From Bacillota bacterium (GTDB taxonomy: Bacteria > Bacillota > Clostridia > Oscillospirales > Oscillospiraceae), in contig JAEWRY010000024.1 of assembly GCA_023459875.1 (NCBI GenBank), forward strand, positions 62,001 to 126,000: DNA of 64,000 nt, given 5' to 3'. Under the pieces are notes generated by a model, which made no database searches, was not told where the DNA came from, and worked only from the letters and a program-made list of their open reading frames with translations. The number at the start of each line of letters is the position of its first letter. Position 1 is the stretch's first letter. The translations under genes and the position numbers were made by a program. Of this stretch, positions 1 to 7,968 are shown piece after piece.

Positions 1-1
1 T

Positions 2-616
2 TTCGCAGGAGTTCCCGACGTTCGGCTGGTGAGGAACATACCTGCCGCATTTTCGTCGGATTTTTTATTGATGGTACCTCAGAATGAAGCTTGGTCCGCT
101 CTCATCCAAAAAACCTATGGAGGAAGCTGTGAAAAGATACTCCGCTACGCGATTAAGAAAGAACCCAATGTTTTTAACCGGGAAAAATTACTCTCCTATA
201 CCCAAACGATAAAGCCCCCTTACCGTCTTCAGATGATGGATGAAGCGCTTTACAGGAGGGCGAAGGCTGAATCCTGGTCGCGGGATTTATGTTCGCAATT
301 TTCTGTTTACAAGGATTATCAGGCCCACGGCATCGGGGTGATGGCCGTTTCCGAAGGCGGTCCCGTTTCGGGCGCGTCCTCCTACTGCGTATATGACAAC
401 GGTATTGAAATTGAGGTCGATACGAAGCCGGATTTGAGGCAGCAAGGTTTTGCGCTTGCCTGCTGCGCGAAATTAATTCTGGAGTGCATGGAAAGGAAAA
501 TCTATCCGAGTTGGGACGCGCATGATCTACGTTCCGTTTCCCTGGCGGAAAGGCTTGGCTATCACCTTGACCGGCCGTATACGGCTTACATCGTTTCAAA
601 TCTGCACCAGAGATGA
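2..616 (+). CDS. GNAT acetyltransferase, 5'-truncated by window edge
   Basis: The frame is open to the left edge of the window, so the gene starts outside; 204 residues are visible. A GTG at 29 could be mistaken for a start, but residues before it continue the frame. The C-terminal half resembles the Bacillus/Clostridia GNAT_acetyltran family (PF12746): an SGASSYCVY block, an IEIEVDT strand, the acetyl-CoA loop region LRQQGFALACCA, then PSWDAHDLRSVSLAERLGY. Family members are usually about 250-270 aa, so roughly 50 residues are missing. The acceptor substrate is unknown. It ends 19 bases before the VOC gene and may share its transcript. Confidence 0.75.
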   Translation, partial: FAGVPDVRLVRNIPAAFSSDFLLMVPQNEAWSALIQKTYGGSCEKILRYAIKKEPNVFNREKLLSYTQTIKPPYRLQMMDEALYRRAKAESWSRDLCSQFSVYKDYQAHGIGVMAVSEGGPVSGASSYCVYDNGIEIEVDTKPDLRQQGFALACCAKLILECMERKIYPSWDAHDLRSVSLAERLGYHLDRPYTAYIVSNLHQR

Positions 617-635
617 CAAGAGGAGAAGAATTAAA

Positions 636-1079
636 ATGACACGATACGTACATACCAATATCGTCGCGAAGGACTGCGGCAAACTCCTTTCTTTTTATAA
701 AGACGCGTTCGGCTGCAGGAGCATCGGAGAAAGCCGCGATTTGCGCGGGGAGTGGCTTGACAGGCTGACCGGACTGCAGAACGCCCATATTACAGGCGAG
801 CACCTATGCCTGCCGGGATATGGTGGGGAGCATCCGACGCTGGAGATTTTCTCCTACGACGAAACGAGCGGCGGTTCGGCGCGCCATATTAATGTGCCGG
901 GTCTTGCCCATCTCGCCTTCGAGGTGGACGATGTGGAGAAAACCCTCGAAAAAGTACTGAAAGCGGGAGGCGGGCAAATCGGGGAACTTGTCCGCGCAAA
1001 ATATGACGGGCGCAGGGCGACCTTCGTCTATGCCGCCGACCCGGAGGGCAACATCGTGGAGCTGCAGAGTTGGGATTAA
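636..1079 (+). CDS. VOC (glyoxalase/bleomycin-resistance fold) family protein
   Basis: 147 aa. The ATG at 636 follows an AGGAGAAG ribosome site at 621-628; a longer reading from 522 would overlap the upstream gene and is not needed. It is a single VOC module with two beta-alpha-beta-beta-beta repeats: the N-terminal YVHTNIVAKDCGKLLSFYKD and the C-terminal GLAHLAFEVDDVEKTL and YAADPEGNIVELQ. The last of these carries the usual metal-site Glu. The family includes lactoylglutathione lyases, dioxygenases and antibiotic-binding proteins, and nothing here fixes the substrate. Confidence 0.8.
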   Translation: MTRYVHTNIVAKDCGKLLSFYKDAFGCRSIGESRDLRGEWLDRLTGLQNAHITGEHLCLPGYGGEHPTLEIFSYDETSGGSARHINVPGLAHLAFEVDDVEKTLEKVLKAGGGQIGELVRAKYDGRRATFVYAADPEGNIVELQSWD

Positions 1080-1156
1080 GAATAATGATTCGATCCGTTT
1101 GTGATAATTGTAAAAAATATGCCCTTTTGACCGGGAATCGTGTGGAGGATGCCCTG

Positions 1157-1185
1157 TTGACGGGGCAGTCATATGATTTTATAAT
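1157..1185 (+). promoter_or_regulatory. SigA-type promoter of glnA
   Basis: TTGACG (1157-1162), a 17-bp spacer and a perfect TATAAT (1180-1185) lie 126 bp upstream of glnA, giving a leader of about 120 nt. No riboswitch or GlnR operator was recognised in the leader. Confidence 0.75.
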
Positions 1186-1311
1186 GAACATGGGTGTATT
1201 CTGCACAAAACCAACGGGCGAGGGCGCCGGGGCAGAGCACCTTTCTTTCATAGAAGGAATAACCTGACACGAGTATAAAAATACGAAAGAGATTGAGAGG
1301 AGAAACCTACC

Positions 1312-2646
1312 ATGGGCAATGTCAAGGAGGACATTATCCGCAGGGTGCAGGAAGAGGATATTGAATTTATCTGCCTCCAGTTCACCGATATTTTCGGCCA
1401 GCTCAAAAATGTGGCAATCACCGCGTCTCAGATCGAGAAGACCTTAAACAACCAGATTATGTTTGACGGTTCTTCCATCGAGGGTTTTGTCCGCATCGAC
1501 GAGTCCGACCAATACCTCTACCCGGACCTGGATTCTTTCGCTGTGTTCCCATGGCAGCAGGGCGCGTACGGCAAGACCGCCCGCCTCATCTGCGACGTAT
1601 ATAACACCGACGGAACTCCCTTTGTGGGAGATCCCCGCAACGTGCTCAAGCGTGCGCTCAAAAAAGCGACCGATATGGGGTTTGACTCCTTTAACGTAGG
1701 ACCCGAATGTGAATTTTTCCTGTTCCAGACAGACGAAGCGGGGAAACCCACCACGAAAACCAACGACGAGGCGGGCTATTTCGATCTGGGGCCTTTGGAT
1801 CACGGAGAGACCACCAGAAGAGAAATCTGCATCGCGCTGGAAGATATGGGCTTTGAAATCGAGGCCTCCCACCACGAGGTGGCGGCGGGCCAGCACGAGA
1901 TCGACTTCAAATACGCGGACGCGCTCAAGGCGGCCGACAACATCATGACCTTCAAAATGGCGGTCAAAATTATCGCCCAGCAAAATAGCCTTCACGCCAC
2001 CTTTATGCCGAAGCCTATTTTCGGAGAGGCCGGTTCCGGCATGCACACCAATATGTCCCTGTACAAGGACGGAAAAAATGTGTTCTACGATCCGGAAGGG
2101 GAGAAGGGACTCTCCAAGACGGCCTACCACTTCCTGGCCGGCATTCTTGCCCATGTGAGGGCCGCCGCAGCCGTTACGAACCCGCTGGTCAATTCCTACA
2201 AGCGCCTGGTTCCCGGCTACGAGGCACCCTGCTATCTCTCCTGGTCCGCCTCCAACCGCTCGGTGCTTGTCCGCATCCCCGCCGCCAGGGGGCAGGCCAC
2301 CCGGCTGGAGCTGCGTTCTCCCGACCCGGCCTGCAACCCCTATCTATCCCTGGCCGTGTGCCTTGCCGCCGGACTGGACGGAATCGAAAAAGAAATGACG
2401 CCGCCGGGTGAGGTCACCGAAAATATCTACGCCATGGACGAAAATGAGAGACTGTCCAAGGGCATCAGCAGCCTGCCCGGCTCCCTGGAGGAAGCCGTCC
2501 AGGTTATGCAGAGCGACCCGCTGATTCTGGATACCCTTGGTTCCCACGTGGCAAATCACTATGTGGAAGGCAAGCTCAAGGAGTGGGAGGAGTACCGTGT
2601 CCGTGTGAGCGGCTGGGAGCGGGATAAGTATATCGTGGCTTATTGA
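1312..2646 (+). CDS. glnA: Glutamine synthetase type I (GSI-alpha)
   Basis: 444 aa, full length for GSI-alpha. It makes glutamine from glutamate, ammonia and ATP in the cytoplasm as a dodecamer. N-terminal beta-grasp domain: FTDIFGQLKNV and FDGSSIEGFVRI. The Arg near residue 61 matches the residue that gives feedback inhibition in Bacillus GS. Catalytic-domain blocks include NVGPECEFFLF, HHEVAAGQHEIDF and GMHTNMSL. The GSI-beta adenylylation insert is absent. The start is ATG behind GAGAGGAG. It is separated from dapF by 111 bp with no strong terminator, so readthrough is possible. Confidence 0.97.
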   Translation: MGNVKEDIIRRVQEEDIEFICLQFTDIFGQLKNVAITASQIEKTLNNQIMFDGSSIEGFVRIDESDQYLYPDLDSFAVFPWQQGAYGKTARLICDVYNTDGTPFVGDPRNVLKRALKKATDMGFDSFNVGPECEFFLFQTDEAGKPTTKTNDEAGYFDLGPLDHGETTRREICIALEDMGFEIEASHHEVAAGQHEIDFKYADALKAADNIMTFKMAVKIIAQQNSLHATFMPKPIFGEAGSGMHTNMSLYKDGKNVFYDPEGEKGLSKTAYHFLAGILAHVRAAAAVTNPLVNSYKRLVPGYEAPCYLSWSASNRSVLVRIPAARGQATRLELRSPDPACNPYLSLAVCLAAGLDGIEKEMTPPGEVTENIYAMDENERLSKGISSLPGSLEEAVQVMQSDPLILDTLGSHVANHYVEGKLKEWEEYRVRVSGWERDKYIVAY

Positions 2647-2757
2647 CCGCAGACTCAACCTTCTTATGCGGCAATGTTCCTGACTGAGTACTGAAGATGC
2701 CCGCCCCTGTATCAAAGGCGCGGCAGTGAGGGCTTTTCGCGGAAAGGAGGTTATTCC

Positions 2758-3546
2758 TTGCGCTTTACCAAAATGCAGGGTCTTGGCAACGACTATATCT
2801 ACTTAAACTGTATGACGGAGACCCATGAAGACCTGCCGGAGCTGGCAAGAAGGCTTTCCGACCGGCACTTCGGCGTGGGCAGCGACGGGCTGATTTGCAT
2901 CTTCCCATCCGAACGAGCCGATTTCCGCATGGATATGTACAACGCGGACGGTTCGCGGGGAGAGATGTGCGGCAATGGTATCCGCTGCGTGGGCAAATAT
3001 GTCTACGAAAAAGGGTTAACCGCAAAACAGATTGTTACCATCGAGACTCTGGCCGGGCTCAAAACGCTTTTTCTCCAGGTTGAGGACGGCAAAGTCGCCG
3101 CCGTTACCGTGGACATGGGAAAGCCACAGGTAGGGGACTCCTTGAAAATTACTGTAAAGGGAAAAGACTATACGATAATCCCGGTGTCGATGGGGAATCC
3201 TCACGCCGTCCTGTTCACGCACAATATTGACGGCTGGGACCTTCCCACCCTCGGTCCCTCCTTTGAACACCACGAAGCCTTTCCGAACCGCGTCAATACG
3301 GAATTTGTGGAACAGGCGGACGGGAGTACCCTGCGGATGCGGGTATGGGAACGGGGAAGCGGGGAGACTCTGGCGTGCGGAACCGGCGCATGCGCCGTAC
3401 TGGCCGCCGCTTACGCCACCGGCCGCGCCGGGCGGGAAGCAAAAATTGAACTTCGGGGAGGCGCCCTCTTTGTCCGGCTCGCGGAGGAAGACGGCCATAT
3501 TTATATGACCGGACCGGCGGTAACCGTTTTTGAAGGGGAGATTTAA
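2758..3546 (+). CDS. dapF: Diaminopimelate epimerase
   Basis: 262 aa. It interconverts LL- and meso-diaminopimelate, the last step before peptidoglycan precursor and lysine synthesis. The two catalytic cysteines are visible: Cys71 in the block GEMCGNGIRC and Cys207 in ETLACGTGACA. The N-terminus MRFTKMQGLGNDY is typical. The start is a TTG, chosen because a full AAAGGAGG site (2743-2750) lies 7 bases before it and homology begins there. It is followed 5 bases later by dapL, so the two are surely cotranscribed. Confidence 0.96.
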   Translation: MRFTKMQGLGNDYIYLNCMTETHEDLPELARRLSDRHFGVGSDGLICIFPSERADFRMDMYNADGSRGEMCGNGIRCVGKYVYEKGLTAKQIVTIETLAGLKTLFLQVEDGKVAAVTVDMGKPQVGDSLKITVKGKDYTIIPVSMGNPHAVLFTHNIDGWDLPTLGPSFEHHEAFPNRVNTEFVEQADGSTLRMRVWERGSGETLACGTGACAVLAAAYATGRAGREAKIELRGGALFVRLAEEDGHIYMTGPAVTVFEGEI

Positions 3547-3551
3547 AAGTT

Positions 3552-4769
3552 ATGGCAACGATTAATGACAACTATCTCAAGCTGCCGGGCAATTATCTTT
3601 TTTCACAGATTGCCCGCAAGGTCGCCGCTTACCGCGCCGATCACCCGGAAAAAGACCTGATTCCGCTGGGCATCGGCGACGTGACCCGGCCTCTTGCGCC
3701 CGCAGTCATCGCGGCCATGCATGCGGCGGTGGACGAGATGGGGACTGCTTCCGGTTTTCACGGCTACGGCCCGGAGCAGGGTTATGATTTTCTGAGGGAA
3801 GCCATCTCCAAAGGCGATTATGAAGCCCGGGGCGTGAAAATCGCGCCCGATGAAATCTTTGTCTCAGACGGTGCCAAGAGCGACTGCGGCAACATCGGCG
3901 ATATTCTTGGACTTGACAACATTGTCGCGGTGTGCGATCCGGTCTATCCGGTCTATGTGGACACCAACGCCATGGCGGGCCGGGCGGGCGACTATAATGA
4001 GAACCTCTCCAAATGGTCCAATCTTCATTACATGCCCTGCACGGCGGAAAACGGTTTTACTCCTGAGCTTCCCACCGGGAGGGCAGATATTATCTACCTC
4101 TGCTTCCCCAACAACCCTACCGGCGCGGTGACGACGAGGGAGCGGCTCAAAGCATGGGTGGATTATGCCAACGAGAACGATTCGGTTATTCTCTACGATT
4201 CGGCCTATGAGGTTTACATCACCGATCCCGCCTTACCCCATTCCATATTTGAGATCGACGGCGCGGAAACCTGCGCCATTGAGTTCCGGTCCTTTTCCAA
4301 GACGGCCGGTTTCACCGGGACCCGCTGTGCCTATACCGTGGTGCCCAAAGCCCTGGAGAGAGGCGGCGGGAACCTCAACGCCATGTGGAACCGCCGGCAG
4401 AGCACAAAGTTTAACGGTACCCCCTACGTGGTACAGCGCGCCGCCGAGGCAATTTACACCCCGGTGGGCCGCGCCCAGATCAAAGAGTCCATCGGCTATT
4501 ACCTGCGCAACGCCAAGGTAATCCGCGAAGGATTGGCATCCGCCGGCCTCACCGTTTTCGGCGGGGAAAATGCCCCCTATATCTGGGTGCGGACCCCAGG
4601 CGGAGCCGGCTCCTGGGCTTTCTTCGACCGGCTGCTCTCGGAAGCAAACGTTGTGACGACTCCCGGCGCGGGCTTCGGCCCCAGCGGAGAAGGCTACATC
4701 CGCCTGACTGCCTTCGGGGAGGCCGACGCCACCGCCAGAGCTGTGGAACGGATTAAGAGCATTTTATGA
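3552..4769 (+). CDS. dapL: LL-diaminopimelate aminotransferase
   Basis: 405 aa. It is a PLP enzyme that converts tetrahydrodipicolinate directly to LL-DAP, bypassing the acylated intermediates of the DapD/DapC/DapE route. Supporting blocks: GIGDVTRPL near the N-terminus, FHGYGPEQGY, CFPNNPTGAV, and SFSKTAGFTGTRC with the Schiff-base Lys250. The pairing with dapF makes a short DAP module (DapL then DapF). DapL is characteristic of plants, Chlamydia and many anaerobic Clostridia. Transcription probably stops at the hairpin cluster downstream. Confidence 0.96.
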   Translation: MATINDNYLKLPGNYLFSQIARKVAAYRADHPEKDLIPLGIGDVTRPLAPAVIAAMHAAVDEMGTASGFHGYGPEQGYDFLREAISKGDYEARGVKIAPDEIFVSDGAKSDCGNIGDILGLDNIVAVCDPVYPVYVDTNAMAGRAGDYNENLSKWSNLHYMPCTAENGFTPELPTGRADIIYLCFPNNPTGAVTTRERLKAWVDYANENDSVILYDSAYEVYITDPALPHSIFEIDGAETCAIEFRSFSKTAGFTGTRCAYTVVPKALERGGGNLNAMWNRRQSTKFNGTPYVVQRAAEAIYTPVGRAQIKESIGYYLRNAKVIREGLASAGLTVFGGENAPYIWVRTPGGAGSWAFFDRLLSEANVVTTPGAGFGPSGEGYIRLTAFGEADATARAVERIKSIL

Positions 4770-4776
4770 AACATTG

Positions 4777-5004
4777 CCTCGGAGAGAGTTGCGGCTCTCT
4801 CCGAGCCAGACTGTCGAAAAACCATGTTTTTGGACAGAACGATAAGATGGAAGCGGCTCCTTGGAGCCGCACAAAGAGTGCCTGGCGAGAAGTGAATTCC
4901 CGCCAGGCACTGGTATTTAACCTTTTGCGGATTTCGGTCACGAAACGCAACGCAAAATTCGCAAAAGCTTTTCGCCAGTGGCGAAAAGGACGAGGGACTT
5001 TTTT
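4777..5004 (+). repeat. Dispersed multi-hairpin repeat, copy 1
   Basis: Non-coding element between dapL and murB. Its core runs from GCGGCTCC (4853) to the T-run near 5004. In order it has an outer hairpin (4777-4804), a hairpin with an A/T stem (CTGTC...GACAG, about 4810-4835), GCGGCTCC/GGAGCCGC, the GCCTGGCG...CGCCAGGC stem capped by GAAGTGAATTC (4880-4908), a long CTTTTGCG...CGCAAAAG arm, and CTTTTCGCC/GGCGAAAAG. Copies 2-5 lie at 13021, 20928, 48451 and 53117 (reverse). Stem bases differ between copies but pairing is kept. Confidence 0.85.
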
Positions 5005-5013
5005 GACAAGCTG

Positions 5014-5050
5014 CCTCGGAGAGAGCTGCGGCTCTCTCCGAGCTTTTTTA
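5014..5050 (+). terminator. Rho-independent terminator
   Basis: CTCGGAGAGAG / CTCTCTCCGAG stem followed by six T. It is nearly identical to the hairpin at 4777-4804 on the other side of repeat copy 1. It ends the dap transcript. Confidence 0.8.
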
Positions 5051-5061
5051 CTACGAAGGGA

Positions 5062-5089
5062 TTCATTTTTAAGTTTTATCTGATATAAT
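5062..5089 (+). promoter_or_regulatory. Possible promoter of the murB operon
   Basis: A perfect TATAAT at 5084-5089, 40 bp before murB, inside a short AT-rich stretch just after the terminator. The -35 is poor (TTCATT at 5062-5067 with a 16-bp spacer), so the call rests on the -10 and position. Confidence 0.4.
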
Positions 5090-5128
5090 ATAACTTGTAA
5101 AATTATAGCTGTAAAACGGGGTGAATCC

Positions 5129-6040
5129 ATGGAGCTTTTTTCCGCTCTTGAAGGCGAGCTGAAACGGCGTGTCCCTTCCTTGGAAGTGAGGGAAAACGAG
5201 CCGATGTCGGCTCATACCACCTTTCGCATCGGCGGCCCAATGCGGCTGATGGCCCTGCCAAAAACCATGGAGGAAGCGGTACTCGCCGTGCAGACGGCGC
5301 GCTCTCTTGGGATTTCCCCAATTTTTCTGGGAAACGGTTCCAACCTTCTGGTGGCGGATGAAGGCGTTTTCGGTTTTGCCGTCAAAGCCACGGGCCTTAA
5401 AAAGCTTACAAGGCAAGAGGATACGATTACCGCCGAAAGCGGCGTTCTCCTTTCATCCCTCGCTTCTTTTGCGCGGGAGCAGGGCCTTGCCGGGCTGGAG
5501 TTCGCGGGCGGCATACCCGGGAGCCTAGGAGGCGCGGTTACTATGAACGCCGGAGCTTACGACGGGGAAATGTCCAGGCTGATAACGGAAACGGTCTGCC
5601 TTTCCCCCGAAGGGGAGCTTCAGACCGTCAAAGGCGCGGAGCACGACTTCTCTTACCGCCACAGCGCGTTTTCCGATGGGAGCAGGTTGATCCTGCAGGC
5701 AGCTCTCAAGCTAAAGCCGGGGAATACCAAGGAAATTGAAGAGACCATGGCGGAGCTCTCCCGGCGCAGACGCGCGACCCAGCCGCTGGAGCTGCCAAGT
5801 GCGGGAAGCGTGTTTAAGCGGCCGAAGGGAAATTTTGCGGGGACGCTCATCGAGTCCTGCGGGCTCAAGGGAACCGCGGTCGGCGGCGCACAGGTGTCAG
5901 TCAAGCACGCGGGCTTCATTGTGAACACCGGGGCAGCAACCTGCCAGGATGTTCTCACATTGATTTCATACATTCAGAAAACTGTTTTTGAGAAGACCGG
6001 AGTACCCTTGGAAATGGAAATCAAAACACTGGGGATTTAA
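5129..6040 (+). CDS. murB: UDP-N-acetylenolpyruvoylglucosamine reductase
   Basis: 303 aa. It is a flavoprotein that reduces UDP-GlcNAc-enolpyruvate to UDP-MurNAc with NADPH, in the cytoplasm. FAD-binding blocks: HTTFRIGGP near residue 30, LGNGSNLLV near 70, and GLAGLEFAGGIPGSLGGAV near 115. The short-form (type II) catalytic block SAGSVFKRP sits near residue 226. The start is ATG behind GGGGTG. First gene of the murB-rapZ-whiA-dnaE-cls run. Confidence 0.96.
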   Translation: MELFSALEGELKRRVPSLEVRENEPMSAHTTFRIGGPMRLMALPKTMEEAVLAVQTARSLGISPIFLGNGSNLLVADEGVFGFAVKATGLKKLTRQEDTITAESGVLLSSLASFAREQGLAGLEFAGGIPGSLGGAVTMNAGAYDGEMSRLITETVCLSPEGELQTVKGAEHDFSYRHSAFSDGSRLILQAALKLKPGNTKEIEETMAELSRRRRATQPLELPSAGSVFKRPKGNFAGTLIESCGLKGTAVGGAQVSVKHAGFIVNTGAATCQDVLTLISYIQKTVFEKTGVPLEMEIKTLGI

Positions 6041-6059
6041 ATGCAAAGGAGGGCCCATT

Positions 6060-6920
6060 ATGGAGTTTGTCATTATTTCCGGCCTCTCTGGGGCCGGAAA
6101 AAGTAAGGCTGCCTCCTTTATGGAGGATATGGGCTTTTACTGCGTGGATAATATGCCTGTGGAGCTTATCCCAAAATTTGCCGAACTGTGCATGGCGAGC
6201 ACCGGCCGGTATGAGCGGGTGGCGCTGGTCACAGACGTGCGGGGCGGCCAGACCTTCGACGGGCTTTTTCAGTCGCTGGACGAGCTCCACCGCATGGACT
6301 GCGCCTACAAGATACTTTTTATGGAGGCCAGTGAGGAAACAATCATCAACCGCTATAAGGAGACCCGAAGGTCCCATCCGCTCTCCAAGGATGGCAGGGC
6401 CCTCGCCGACAGCGTGCGGCAGGAGCGCCTGGTGCTGGAGCCAGTGCGCAGACGGGCGGAGTATATTATCGATACCACCGCTCTTTCCACCGCCAAGCTG
6501 CGGGGGGAGATCATCCGCCTCTTCGGCGGCGGTGAGAAAATCCCCGAAATGACCGTGTCGGTCATCTCCTTCGGTTTTAAGTACGGCATTCCCATCGAAG
6601 CCGATCTGGTCTTCGACGTGAGATTCCTCCCAAATCCTTTTTATATCGCGAACCTCAGGGAGAAGACCGGCCTCACCGAGGAAGTGCGCAACTTTCTCTT
6701 TTCCTATCAGGTGACCCATGATTATATGACTCGTCTGGAAGACATGGTCGGGTTTCTGCTCCCCCAGTTCGTGGAGGAAGGAAAGACCGCACTGGTAATC
6801 GCCGTGGGCTGCACCGGCGGCAAACACAGGTCGGTCACCATTACGAGGGAGCTTGCAGATTTTATCCGGAAAAAAGGGTATCATTCTTCAGAGAACCACC
6901 GGGACATGACCCGGGCGTAA
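6060..6920 (+). CDS. rapZ: RNase adapter / nucleotide-binding protein RapZ (YvcJ)
   Basis: 286 aa. The ATG at 6060 follows AAAGGAGGG, 7 bases away; reading from 5988 would overlap murB. N-terminal P-loop GLSGAGKS (residues 8-15) is followed by DMGFYCVDNMP and a VTDVRGG strand. The C-terminal signature block GCTGGKHRSVTITREL is complete. In enterics RapZ controls GlmZ/GlcN6P; in Bacillus YvcJ is a nucleotide hydrolase linked to competence. It is next to whiA as in most Firmicutes, but without yvcK between them. Confidence 0.94.
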   Translation: MEFVIISGLSGAGKSKAASFMEDMGFYCVDNMPVELIPKFAELCMASTGRYERVALVTDVRGGQTFDGLFQSLDELHRMDCAYKILFMEASEETIINRYKETRRSHPLSKDGRALADSVRQERLVLEPVRRRAEYIIDTTALSTAKLRGEIIRLFGGGEKIPEMTVSVISFGFKYGIPIEADLVFDVRFLPNPFYIANLREKTGLTEEVRNFLFSYQVTHDYMTRLEDMVGFLLPQFVEEGKTALVIAVGCTGGKHRSVTITRELADFIRKKGYHSSENHRDMTRA

Positions 6921-6974
6921 ATCTTGCGCGGCAGCAGCCGCCGATCGGAATGTCATGGTAAAGGAGGGGAGAAA

Positions 6975-7874
6975 ATGTCTTTTTCCGGCGACACCAAGAG
7001 GGAACTGTGCAGGGACAAAATCAGCCGGAGATGCTGCGCCAGGGCGGAGGCTTACGGCGTCCTGCTGTTCTGCAACAGCTTTTCTCCCCACGAGATTAAA
7101 ATTATTACCGAGTCGGCCGCCTTTGCCGAGAGGATTGTACCTTTGTTTCAAAAAGCCTTTCACGTGAGCCTGGACCTGGGTCCTGCACGAGAGGGGAGCA
7201 GCGGAAAACAAACCCTTGCCGTTTCCGAGCCCGCTAAACTTGCCGCCATCTGGGAAGCATTCGGTTACGACAGCCGGAGAAGCCTTTCCCACCATATTAA
7301 TTTTGCCGTTCTGGAGGAACCCTGCTGCCGGGCCTCCTTTCTCCGGGGGGCCTTTCTGGCCGGCGGCTCGGTCACCGACCCGGAAAAAAACTACCATCTG
7401 GAGCTGGTGACCTCCCATTACAGCGTCAGCCGCGAGCTCACCGCCCTGCTGCAGGAGATGGAGCTATCCTCCAAAAGCACCACGCGCAAATCGAACTATA
7501 TTACCTATTTCAAACAGAGCGAGCATATTGAAGAATTCCTGACGCTGATGGGCGCGCCGCTCGCCGCCATGAAAATGATGAACGCCAAGGTGGAAAAAAA
7601 TCTTCGGGGCAGCATCAACCGGAGGGTTAACTGCGACGCCGCCAATATGGACAAGGTGGTGGACGCGGCCCAGGAACAGATTGCCGCCATCCGGCTTCTG
7701 GAGGAGACGGTTGGTCTGGATTCCCTTTCGGATAAGCTCCGGGAGGCCGCAGGGCTCAGGATCGAATATCCCGAGCTGACCCTCACCCAACTCGCCGAGC
7801 TCTGCAATCCGTCTGTCACCAAGTCCTGTCTTAACCACCGGCTGCGGAAGCTTGTGGAGTTGTCAAAGTTGTAA
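6975..7874 (+). CDS. whiA: DNA-binding protein WhiA
   Basis: 299 aa. ATG at 6975 behind AAAGGAGGGG; the N-terminus MSFSGDTKRELCR matches the family. It has an N-terminal degenerate LAGLIDADG-type domain (SFLRGAFLAGGSVTDPEKNYHLE near residue 115) and a C-terminal helix-turn-helix with EYPELTLTQLAELCNPSVTK near 265. In Bacillus WhiA influences cell division and chromosome segregation; in Streptomyces it drives sporulation septation. The rapZ-whiA pairing supports the call. Confidence 0.95.
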   Translation: MSFSGDTKRELCRDKISRRCCARAEAYGVLLFCNSFSPHEIKIITESAAFAERIVPLFQKAFHVSLDLGPAREGSSGKQTLAVSEPAKLAAIWEAFGYDSRRSLSHHINFAVLEEPCCRASFLRGAFLAGGSVTDPEKNYHLELVTSHYSVSRELTALLQEMELSSKSTTRKSNYITYFKQSEHIEEFLTLMGAPLAAMKMMNAKVEKNLRGSINRRVNCDAANMDKVVDAAQEQIAAIRLLEETVGLDSLSDKLREAAGLRIEYPELTLTQLAELCNPSVTKSCLNHRLRKLVELSKL

Positions 7875-7968
7875 AGGCATTTTACATGACAGAATTATTT
7901 CCCTGTTAGTTTACCATATGAAAGGTATTGTTCCAATCTGCGCCGAAAAACCTGTAGGAGGTAACAGC

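Noticed and set aside
1070..1267. 65-codon frame after the VOC gene
   Set aside because: Overlaps the VOC stop and runs through the glnA promoter; no ribosome site and no homology pattern.
4753..5130. Frames of 85-125 codons inside the repeat copies (also near 12748-13273, 48411-48668 and 52991-53194)
   Set aside because: The frames look alike (for example RKAFADFAL) only because the DNA repeat is shared. They have no ribosome sites and the stems vary by compensation, not by codon.
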